24,231 nucleotides of DNA from a virus. This document shows positions 15,855-24,100 of the stretch, piece by piece. The position numbers and the translations under genes were made by a program. The first letter of the stretch is position 1, and every line of letters begins with the position of its first letter. Under the pieces are notes generated by a model. That model was not told the origin of the DNA. It searched no databases and saw only the letters and a program-made list of their open reading frames with translations. The stretch is from IMG/VR virus record IMGVR_UViG_3300031566_002964, positions 1 through 24,231 of that record; one strand, written 5' to 3'.

Positions 15855-16561
15855 AGAAATTACTATTTCTTTTGATCTTTTATCCGGTAATTGGGTTGTG
15901 CGAGGGACCGATATATCAGCACAAAGATCCATTTGTCCAGTTGGAGATTGAGAACATTTACAAAGATATTCGATCCGGGATAAATAGATATCTATCTCAA
16001 TCCAGTGTTACATCTACCTATTTAATGAATTCGAGTGCAACGGCAACTTATATTCCATATATCGGAGCAAATACAGACATTAATCTCGGAGAGAATGATT
16101 TAACGATTGCCGGGACTGTTACACAAACAGCACAACCATCATTTTTGGCTATAAGTACAACCACCCAATCGGATGTTACCGGAGATTCTACTGAGGCAGT
16201 TGTTGTTTTTGGAACCAAGGTTTATGATTTAGGAGACGATTTTTCAACACAAGTTTTTACGGCACCTGTTGGAGGGAAGTATTGGTTTGGATGCCAGGTA
16301 AGACTTGATGACCTTTTGAATTCTGGTGCCGCCGCCTTGACTTTAAAATTGAACACAGCAAACCGGGATTATTGGTCTTACTTTGTGGATGTTGGATTTG
16401 GGTCAGACAGAGAAACGTTTGCCATCTCTGCGGTAGCTGACATGGACGCAAACGATACTGCCCATTGCAGCGTTAAGGCAGATTCAGGGACTAAAACCGT
16501 AGAGATTGATGGGAACGGAAGTGTAATGGTTACTTATTTTTCAGGATCTTTAATTAATTGA
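15851..16561 (+). CDS. Exported fibre-like protein with C1q/TNF-like C-terminal domain
   Basis: A 236-residue protein whose GTG overlaps the previous stop (GTGA). The N-terminus MKKLLFLLIFYPVIGLCEG reads as a signal peptide. Next comes a short helical/collar stretch (PFVQLEIENIYKDIRSGI), then YIPYIGANTDINLGENDLTI, a motif common in phage tail fibres, and from about residue 95 a jelly-roll of C1q-like type: VVVFGTKVYDLGDDF, FTAPVGGKYWFGCQVRLD, and the closing VMVTYFSGSLI. C1q-like heads trimerise and serve as receptor-binding tips in several phages. It sits between the propeller and the ejection genes, so a small tail fibre or tip knob is likely. The role is inferred from fold pattern and location. 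Confidence 0.75.
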   Translation: MKKLLFLLIFYPVIGLCEGPIYQHKDPFVQLEIENIYKDIRSGINRYLSQSSVTSTYLMNSSATATYIPYIGANTDINLGENDLTIAGTVTQTAQPSFLAISTTTQSDVTGDSTEAVVVFGTKVYDLGDDFSTQVFTAPVGGKYWFGCQVRLDDLLNSGAAALTLKLNTANRDYWSYFVDVGFGSDRETFAISAVADMDANDTAHCSVKADSGTKTVEIDGNGSVMVTYFSGSLIN

Positions 16562-16568
16562 GGTGAAT

Positions 16569-16895
16569 ATGAGAAAGTTAATTTTTGTTTTGTTTTTGAT
16601 TCCTTCGGTATCCTTTTGTGAGACGATAACCGTCACCCATTCGGATGGTAGGTCCGCTATTATTGATGATTCGGAAATCAAGATAGTTGAGAATGATGTG
16701 ATTGACGCATTTGAGTGGCTAGAGGGTGCCTGGAATGGGAAAGTAAGTAGTTGCGAGAGCAGGATAATTGACCAAGAGGTAATAAAGTCGATTGAGAATG
16801 GAGAACAAATCCCAATTTTAAAAGAAGATATTGTTCAAAAATATTTTGACCGTCCTGGGTATAAGAACAGGAAAGACAAGGAAAAGGAGAAATAA
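16569..16895 (+). CDS. Small exported protein with signal peptide
   Basis: A 108-residue protein. GAGGTGA (16560-16566) precedes ATG 16569, which is preferred over the overlapping GTG at 16563. MRKLIFVLFLIPSVSFC is a clear hydrophobic leader. The mature part is acidic then basic: ITVTHSDGRSAIIDDSEIKIV, a short beta-rich piece resembling an SH3-like or 'HxDGR' strand pair, followed by helix (VIDAFEWLEGAWNGKV) and a Lys/Glu tail (RKDKEKEK). No family is recognised. The leader closely resembles that of the large deacetylase fibre at 21147, including its SD. Possible roles include a periplasmic accessory or fibre chaperone; nothing decides. Confidence 0.65.
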   Translation: MRKLIFVLFLIPSVSFCETITVTHSDGRSAIIDDSEIKIVENDVIDAFEWLEGAWNGKVSSCESRIIDQEVIKSIENGEQIPILKEDIVQKYFDRPGYKNRKDKEKEK

Positions 16896-16896
16896 G

Positions 16897-18060
16897 ATGG
16901 CTGAAATTAACGAAGATGCGATTTTACAGAAAATAGATGAAAGTGGTGGTATCGGTTCTTACGGTGAGGGAAGAATCGGAACGGGCATCCAAGAAATGCA
17001 AAAACTTGCCGGGATGGTTCAAAGTGGTGATATTGATTATGAACAATATGCCAACATTTCTCAAAAGGTAGTCCCAAAGATAAACCAGATTATTGGGAGT
17101 CTTTACAGTGGCGGTTCTGCCTCTGCATCGGCGGCCCAGAATGTAGGTGCCCAGGATTTTCTTGATAACTTTTACACTGAATTCCTAGCCAACAGGGACG
17201 CAAAGCAAATGATGGGTCGATACCTAGAGCCAGAAGAGTTGGCTATGGCTCAGTCAGCCTATTCGGGTCCAAATGGTGAGACAACCGGAAGGGCATTTGT
17301 GGCTAATGTATCAGAACGCTACAAAGCCTCCCCTGAGTACCTTAAAGGACAATCTGGCGAATATGGAGGCCAGGTAAGCCAAATGTTCCAGTCATTGATT
17401 GGGAGGGATGCAACCCCTGACGAGATTGAGCATTTTGGTTCTATGCTTGCCAGTGGCAACACGGATGCCTTCGAGTTAAGTAATTTTATGAAGCAAACCC
17501 CGGAATACATAGAAAGGCAGGACCAATTATTCCGTGAGGGTGTAGCTACCGAGATGGAACCCCAGGAAAGGAAATTGTTAGAGAGAGGCCGTGAGGATAC
17601 CTTGAGGCGTTACGCTAAGGCAGGGACGCAACACTCCCCTGCATTGGATTTCGCTATCACTAAAATGATGGGCGACCTGGCAGATAAAAGATCCAGTTAT
17701 TTGACTGGATTAAAGGTCGATCAATACGGAGGCCAAAAAGATGCAGCCCGTCAGGATTACATGACCTCTTTAAACAAGTATTTAAGTGATCTTGATTACG
17801 AGAAGAATTTGAGAAATCAAAATTTGAATGCGTTGACCCAAAGGGGATGGAATGCACAGGACTATATGACGCAATCCCGTGATTATCAGAATTGGCTTAA
17901 TTCTCAGGGTGGTACACAAAAAACTGGTCTTGGGGCAGGAGTTGGTTCATTGGTTGGAGGTGCGGCAGGATTGTATTTTGGAGGCGGGAACCCAATGGCT
18001 GGCATGGCAGGATCACAAATGGTATCGGGAGTAGGATCTTTATTTGATAATTTTAGTTGA
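16897..18060 (+). CDS. Candidate internal virion/DNA-ejection protein with DUF4214-like repeats
   Basis: A 387-residue protein starting at ATG 16897, with GGAG (16886-16889) seven bases upstream; an in-frame upstream ATG at 16831 lies within the previous gene and has no SD. Two segments resemble DUF4214 (found in phycobilisome-linker-like and adhesin proteins): residues 88-150 (FLDNFYTEFLANRDAKQMM ... YKASPEYLK) and 159-205 (QVSQMFQSLIGRDATPDEI ... MKQTPEYIE). Helical, Gln/Tyr-rich sequence follows (DYMTSLNKYLSDLDYEKNL). The C-terminus is a Gly-zipper hydrophobic stretch (GLGAGVGSLVGGAAGLYFGG ... MAGMAGSQMV) that could insert in membranes, as in podovirus ejection proteins. It is the first of three such candidates in a row. 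Confidence 0.65.
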   Translation: MAEINEDAILQKIDESGGIGSYGEGRIGTGIQEMQKLAGMVQSGDIDYEQYANISQKVVPKINQIIGSLYSGGSASASAAQNVGAQDFLDNFYTEFLANRDAKQMMGRYLEPEELAMAQSAYSGPNGETTGRAFVANVSERYKASPEYLKGQSGEYGGQVSQMFQSLIGRDATPDEIEHFGSMLASGNTDAFELSNFMKQTPEYIERQDQLFREGVATEMEPQERKLLERGREDTLRRYAKAGTQHSPALDFAITKMMGDLADKRSSYLTGLKVDQYGGQKDAARQDYMTSLNKYLSDLDYEKNLRNQNLNALTQRGWNAQDYMTQSRDYQNWLNSQGGTQKTGLGAGVGSLVGGAAGLYFGGGNPMAGMAGSQMVSGVGSLFDNFS

Positions 18061-18077
18061 TTTAGGAGGAAAATAAA

Positions 18078-19214
18078 ATGGCATTACAATTTACACCATA
18101 TCCAGTAAAAGAAAAACAGACTAGAGATTTTGGAAAAGAGGTTGGAGAACCTTTCCAAAAAGCTCTTATGATGTTGGTCCAAATGGATCAACAAAAAAAA
18201 CAGCAGGAATTACAGAAAGAGTTGATGGACATCAAAAGGAAAGAGGCTAGATTTCAATATGGATACGATGTCCCCACAGGGATGGAAGGACTCCCAGGAG
18301 CTACAAGAGGCCAACAGACAATGGCTTCATTGGCACCGGATCAGCCGTATTTGTATGCGAAACCTGGTTTGCAGGGTCAGACTATGCAAGGTCCAGGGAT
18401 GGGACCAAGGGCACAGGTTCCGACTTCTTCTCTTGTTGATAGGCATAAACAATTCCTATCCGCACAGGGTCAACCAAAGATCCCGATGTCTACCCGTGTT
18501 CCAGGATCAATCGAAAGAAAGGAATCCTTTGATCGTGCCGATTTGATGGCAAGGAGAGAGCAAACTGCCGCAGATAGAGAATTCAATAGAATGGTTGACA
18601 TGAGTACTCTTGGCATGAAGAGAGAAGAATTGGATTTGAGAAAAGATGAATCTTTTAGTAAGGCTCAAAAACCAGTACAAGCAAGAAAGCGAATGACGAA
18701 TCTTTTATTCGGTGAAGGTGGGATGCAGGAACTTTATGATGATTTGAATGATATGGGTGCCATTGTAAACGAAAAAAATCCGTCTCTTAAGAATGTTTGG
18801 AACAGAGCAAGTGCATCTGATCTTGGACAATCTATTGGTAAATCATTTGGGACGAGAGTTCAATCAAAGCGTAACCAAATTAACCAAAAAAGACCCCTGT
18901 TGATTAACTATATTCGCCAGGCTTCTGAAATGGGAGCAAGAGGATTGGACTCTGAGAAGGAATTAGAGTTTTATTTACAGGCCGCTACTGATCCGGGTTT
19001 GGATTACAAGTCAAACATCAATGCCTTGCAAGTATTGGATGAGGCATACGGATCAGGTGGTTGGAATTCGGAGAGACCTTATATTGCCGATAAAAATAAA
19101 TATCCTGTAAATAGTAGACAGCCTGAAGGACAGCAGGGGACAGTCCCATTTGGGCAACAATCAATAGGACAGCAAAGAAAAGTGGGAAGATTCATAATGG
19201 AGGTATTACCATAA
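18078..19214 (+). CDS. Candidate internal virion/ejection protein, helical and Gln-rich
   Basis: A 378-residue protein with AGGAGG (18064-18069) before its ATG. The N-terminal third is a coiled-coil-like helix (LMMLVQMDQQKKQQELQKEL), then a Gly/Pro/Gln region (residues about 65-140), then a second charged helical block (RREQTAADREFNRMVD, MKREELDLRKDE). The C-terminal half contains INYIRQASEMGARGLDSEKELEFYLQAATDPG, which resembles a recurring motif in phage internal/ejection proteins ('gaRgl.dk.le...kal..p'). It ends Gln-rich (QPEGQQGTVPFGQQSIGQQRK). Position between the adaptor/nozzle genes and the tail fibre, plus low-complexity helices, fits a DNA-ejection or tail-core protein. No enzyme motif is visible. 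Its stop overlaps the next ATG by one base (TAATG). Confidence 0.6.
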   Translation: MALQFTPYPVKEKQTRDFGKEVGEPFQKALMMLVQMDQQKKQQELQKELMDIKRKEARFQYGYDVPTGMEGLPGATRGQQTMASLAPDQPYLYAKPGLQGQTMQGPGMGPRAQVPTSSLVDRHKQFLSAQGQPKIPMSTRVPGSIERKESFDRADLMARREQTAADREFNRMVDMSTLGMKREELDLRKDESFSKAQKPVQARKRMTNLLFGEGGMQELYDDLNDMGAIVNEKNPSLKNVWNRASASDLGQSIGKSFGTRVQSKRNQINQKRPLLINYIRQASEMGARGLDSEKELEFYLQAATDPGLDYKSNINALQVLDEAYGSGGWNSERPYIADKNKYPVNSRQPEGQQGTVPFGQQSIGQQRKVGRFIMEVLP

Positions 19215-20530
19215 TGCCTAGATATAAATTCACTGATCCAGAAACTCAAAAAACAATTATTTTAACAGGCAATTCCCCTCCGTCAGAGGAAGAATTAAAT
19301 CAAGCGTTTTCTATTGCGGGAGGCAATGAGCCTATGTCTTTTGGTGGATTTGCCTCTAATGTTGGAAAAGAAATTGGTCAAATACCAGAGATGGTTGGAG
19401 GTGCGGCTACTCTTATTAGGGCGGCTTCTCCTTTACCAACCGGGATGAGCCCTCAGGAAAGAGGCAGGGTATTAAAAGGTGTAGGGAAATCACTATATGA
19501 GGCTGTTCCGCATACACGAATAGAGGATGGTGAGGCCAGATTTGATCCGGGAGATATATATCGACGAGGCAAAGAGATAGTCACTCATCCAGTTAAATCA
19601 TTTTACGATAAGCCTTTAACAACTGCTTTGGATGTTGGTGCGGTGGCTTCACCTGCTTTAAAGGCTACCAGGTTTGGCAAGGCGGCAACCGTTGGCCAGT
19701 GGATTGCTCCAAGGGCCGCAGTTGGAGTTGCGAAACCTGGTCCAATAAAAAGGGCTTTAGCGGGAGGTCTTGAAAAGGTTACAGGTATTCCATCTGAGGC
19801 AGCGATTAATGTTTACAATAAACCATTGTCTCTATTAAAGGCACCAACTCAAAAAAAAGTTGCTTCGGCTTATGCGAAGGCAGAATTTCAAAATATCCCA
19901 TCAAGTGTGGAAGATATAATTAGCAAGGGTTCAATTTCAACAAAAGGATTCATTAAAAGAGGAACCAATGCAATAAAGGAATTTATTGAAAAAGGAACCG
20001 AAAAGGCTAAGGATATTTTTGAGGCTCGTCAAGCATTGGACAAAGAAATCGCATTACTCGAAAATCAGAAAAAATTAGCAAAGGGCGGATCAAAAGCAAC
20101 ACTTGTAAATGCAATAGAAGCAAAAAATAAGTTAAGGCAAACTTTTAACCTTGCTTTAGACAAGATGGCTCCAAAATTAAGGGAAGCTGATAGGATGGCA
20201 TCTAGCCGTTTCAAGGTTGCTCCTTTTAGAGATTTGTCACTTCCTGGTAACATCAATCTATTTTCGCCAAAGGGAATATTAAGAGCAGTTCCTGGTGCCC
20301 CGACTGCAATAGGGGCTGGCGTTGCGGCTTTAGGAACTGGGGCTAAAGTATTAAAGGGGACGGCACAGATACCAAAGATAATTGGAACCAAAGGATATCA
20401 GGCAGGAAGGGCTGTTAATGTTGCAGGAAAACCATTAACCGAGGAAGAAGCTAGAGAATACATGAGGAAAGCCGGGGGGGACAAGGAAAAGGCCCGCAAA
20501 TTAGCAAGAATGGATGGGAGGCGATTCTAG
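19214..20530 (+). CDS. Candidate internal virion/ejection protein, basic with Gly/Ala-rich segments
   Basis: A 438-residue protein whose ATG overlaps the previous stop by one base; GGAGGT (19199-19204) lies nine bases upstream. It begins MPRYKFTDPETQKTIILTG, then SPPSEEELNQAF, an N-terminal pattern shared by many phage internal proteins ('..l.G..pPteeELn..f'). The middle is strongly basic and Ala/Gly-rich with several weakly hydrophobic stretches (TTALDVGAVASPALKATRFG; AVPGAPTAIGAGVAALGTGA), plus charged helices (AIKEFIEKGTEKAKDIFEAR, LDKEIALLENQKKLAKGG). The C-terminus has LTEEEAREYMRKAGGDKEKARKLARMDG. This mixture resembles podovirus ejection proteins that form a channel across the envelope; that role is inference, and no lytic transglycosylase motif is seen. 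Confidence 0.6.
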   Translation: MPRYKFTDPETQKTIILTGNSPPSEEELNQAFSIAGGNEPMSFGGFASNVGKEIGQIPEMVGGAATLIRAASPLPTGMSPQERGRVLKGVGKSLYEAVPHTRIEDGEARFDPGDIYRRGKEIVTHPVKSFYDKPLTTALDVGAVASPALKATRFGKAATVGQWIAPRAAVGVAKPGPIKRALAGGLEKVTGIPSEAAINVYNKPLSLLKAPTQKKVASAYAKAEFQNIPSSVEDIISKGSISTKGFIKRGTNAIKEFIEKGTEKAKDIFEARQALDKEIALLENQKKLAKGGSKATLVNAIEAKNKLRQTFNLALDKMAPKLREADRMASSRFKVAPFRDLSLPGNINLFSPKGILRAVPGAPTAIGAGVAALGTGAKVLKGTAQIPKIIGTKGYQAGRAVNVAGKPLTEEEAREYMRKAGGDKEKARKLARMDGRRF

Positions 20531-21150
20531 TGGATATATTCGACAAGATTGCAATCCAAGACACAAACAGCAAGAAACCTGTCATTCTCCGAGTTCTATC
20601 TCCTTCACAGAAAGAGGATATATTCGATAAGTTAGAGAAGGAATTTCGGCCTCTTGTTAAGAAGTTATTAACGGAACCGAATAAGAATGACGTAGAAATG
20701 ACCAAGAGGATGCTTTCTCTTATAAGGGGAGAGTTGTCGAAGATCAAGATGCCTGAAAAGGTGATCGAGAAGATCATAGAAAAGGAGATAGTCAAAGAGC
20801 CAAAGAAAGACATTCCAAAGCCTGTAGACAATAAGCTAAGCAGACAGATAGAAGATTTGATTAAGAAGGTTTCTGAGTTAGAGACTGATTTAAGAAAAGA
20901 GCAGGGCAGATCCCATATATACTCGGTTCCAATTCGATTGCCTGAGCAGATGGGGAATGGGAATAAGTTTCTCAAAACTATTGAATCGGGAGGCGGGTCT
21001 ACAATGCAATGGCAGGATGTTATATCTGCCTTTGACAATACTTATTTCCCAACTGGAAAAGGGTTAGTGTTTCAATCGCCAGATGGGACATTTTATTTAT
21101 TGAGCGTAGGGAACGGGGGCGTTCTCCAAACCACAGAGGTGACACCTTGA
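20530..21150 (+). CDS. Coiled-coil protein ahead of the tail fibre
   Basis: A 206-residue protein with a GTG start overlapping the previous stop by one base and GGGAGG (20516-20521) eight bases upstream. Residues 10-85 are helical. Residues 80-130 form a Lys/Glu heptad-like coiled coil (KVIEKIIEKEIVKEPKKD; LSRQIEDLIKKVSELETDL). The C-terminal 70 residues are beta-rich (SHIYSVPIRLPEQMG, FDNTYFPTGKGLVFQSPDG, TFYLLSVGNGGVLQTT). A coiled coil leading into a small beta-rich end suggests a trimeric fibre adaptor or base for the deacetylase fibre encoded next. No family is recognised. Confidence 0.65.
   Translation: MDIFDKIAIQDTNSKKPVILRVLSPSQKEDIFDKLEKEFRPLVKKLLTEPNKNDVEMTKRMLSLIRGELSKIKMPEKVIEKIIEKEIVKEPKKDIPKPVDNKLSRQIEDLIKKVSELETDLRKEQGRSHIYSVPIRLPEQMGNGNKFLKTIESGGGSTMQWQDVISAFDNTYFPTGKGLVFQSPDGTFYLLSVGNGGVLQTTEVTP
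21136..21142 (+). promoter_or_regulatory. Shine-Dalgarno that selects the TTG start at 21147
   Basis: GAGGTGA, a full match to the anti-SD complement, lies four bases before TTG 21147. It makes this TTG the natural start of the long open frame that runs off the window. Confidence 0.75.
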
Positions 21151-24100
21151 AAAGATTAATTCCGTTTTTATTTCTTCTATGTCCTTCGATATCGTTTGCA
21201 TGGACAGCAGTAGGATCTCCGGTTGGGACGATACAACTGAGGAATGACCTGCAAAGTGGAGCGACTCTCTATGTGTCAAGTGGAACAATAGAGGGAAATT
21301 TATATGTTGATAGTCTATTCCAGGTTGGAACACCTGGGATATCAATGAGTGATGCCGATTTATATTTTGATGCAGGGACTGTGTACCCAGGACTTCATTT
21401 GAATATAGATGATCCAACTGGATCGCAACTAAATACAATTTATTTTGACATTTCCAATACAGAGAATGATTATATTCAGTACGCACTGGCTTCTGGATTT
21501 AATGTTTACGTTGCGTCAAGCGGTCCTACGCTAAGATTCAGCATAGCCAGGACAAACGGCGGCACAATATCCATGAAGGATGACCAGGGGGTAGAGAAGT
21601 TTTCAGTCCACACGGATTCGGTTACATCTTTCGCTAATTTATTCGCAGACAAGAATTTCATTTCTACCGGACAGATAACCAATAGCGGTGAGGATTCCCC
21701 ATTTGTTTTTGGCCATACTAGATCAAACAAATTTGACTTAACCGCAAGATCAACAGCCACAACCAGAACACCAATGGTCACATTCATGTTCGATGATGGA
21801 TATCTTACAGATTATACAATAATGTTTTCCACGGCCCAGGCCAAGGGTGTTCCAATGGGTTGTGCAATCGTAACAGATGCAATTGGAACTGCTAATTATA
21901 TGACCCAGGAACAGATATTAGAACTCCAATCCGCTGGATGGGAAATAATGAGCCATACAAAATCCCATGTTGATTTACGAACATTAAACGAGGATCAACT
22001 TGTGGAAGAATTGAGAGGTTCTAAGTTGGCACTTGAAAGTTTCGGTTGTGTTGTGAATAATTTTGTGAATCCATTCCATTACTCAGGAGAGTTTATCCGC
22101 AATATCATAAAGAGATATTACAGGGCAGCAAGAAGCAACGATGCAAACACATATCCGAACAACCAATCTGTTCTGTATACATACAAACTTGGTGGATATT
22201 TGGCGGGGGCACTTAGCGAGGCAGCTATGGAAGCTATAGTTGATTCAGCGGAGACATCCGGTGAATGGGTGATATTTTATCTACATCAAACGGATGCTGC
22301 TGACGCAACACGAATAGGGAATGTCATTGATTATATTCAGGCCAAGGGAATAGCAATTGTTACAATCAATGAGGCATTGAATGAGTGGGAAAACATAATT
22401 GATTACGGGGATCAGGGGATGGGTACATCTTTCTCTCTTGCCCCAGATGGATCAATAAAAGCCAATACAGTAGGTGCAGTAGGATCTGTAGAGATTTGGA
22501 ATCCGGCATATCCCCAGGCACACAATGTTTCATTGACCTATTCTGGATCAGATTTAATGCTAACTCCATATGGAGCGAATGACGTAAAAACAGCAGCCGG
22601 GATAGCATCTTTCAGGCCAAACGACAGAAGGTTGACTGAGCTTGGACAAACATCAGCCGAGTGGGCCACGGTTTGGGCCAAGGGCATGTCGTCAAGCTAT
22701 CAAGACTTAAATTTCCAAGCAGCCCGTGATATATTCCTTAAAACTGGAGGTGCCGTAACCAGGCTTGAGGTAGACGAAGGTGGAGAATTCAAATTCCAGG
22801 GTAACGATCTCACGGGAATTGGGAATCTCACATCCACTGGAACCGTGCAGGTTGGACAGGTTTACTCAACATTTACAGCGAATGGTTCTGCAACCACCTA
22901 TATGAAGAAGAACCTCTACAATCTTCCATACGATAGTTTTGAGGGTGAAACGGCATATCTCGATGACACCACAATGAATGTTACCGGGACAATTGTTGCC
23001 GGTGCGTCATACGGGAGGCGATTAAATATCCTTGATTCTTCTGACATTGAAATAACAGATGCAGGATCATATACAATCCACTCGGATTATATAAACCGTG
23101 CATTTTCAGGAACGATGGGTGGAGAAGCTGATTCTTCAGTAAGTCTATATGGCCGATATACAGGTCTTTCTGGAAACATGGCAGACACAAATTCGACTGT
23201 TAATAAATATGGTCATAAAATAGTGGTTGCTGGAACGGGCGATCTCAATATTGGATTGGATGTAGCCGCCGGAGAGGCAACGTCCAATATTGCCATCAAT
23301 GTTCTTGCCGGGGATGTAATCATAGCTGCTGATGACACGAAACTTAGCCTTGGGGCCGCAGGATCAGTGGACAGTTATCTTCAATTCGGTGGAACCGACC
23401 TGGAATATTACTCATCTGGAAGCCATGTTTTCACCGGGACTGTGGCGGCTGAGGGGATTTCCATAGATTCGACGATCAACCACACAATAGTAGATTCGTC
23501 TGGCGATCTTATAATAACAAACCCAAATTTGAACGAAGATATTTTCTTTAATTTCAATGATGATAGCACGATGAAAACAATTGGAATTGATAGCTCAAGA
23601 AGCAGACTTTATTTACCAGCCAGTGGGATACTTGAAATCGGGGACGCAGAGATAACAAATGGGTCGAACAGCTACCAATTAAAAACAGCCGCCCATTGGT
23701 GGTCGGATGGGAGGATGAGTATCGGACCAGCTTCCCCGGAAAACGATTACAGCATTAAAATTGTTGGACAGGATACGTCAAGCAACACGCATTTATATTA
23801 CGGAAAACTTGATGACGAACATACCGACTATTTTCTTCAGTTTGTTGACGAGGGGGACACAGACAAACTTCTTATTCCTGCGGACGGAAGTATTGTTTCC
23901 GCAGGGATGGTTCGTCAAGCATCCACATGGCACGTTTATGGCGGGACACAAGCCGCTTCCACAACTATTCCATGTGCGACCCAGGACACATGGTACATGA
24001 TGACCGATGCACAGGGGTTATGGAATGGTACGGAGGCCGATGGGTTTACTCTTGCCGGGGACACAATGACAGTAACCAATACCGGAGATTATTCCGGTTC

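Noticed and set aside
20451-21038. Minus-strand open frame of 195 codons
   Set aside because: Opposite the coiled-coil gene, Ser/Phe/Ile-rich as expected of antisense reading of Lys/Glu-rich sequence. No start signal.
23761-24000. Plus-strand frame of 79 codons near the window end
   Set aside because: It lies inside the continuous fibre frame, which has far better support.
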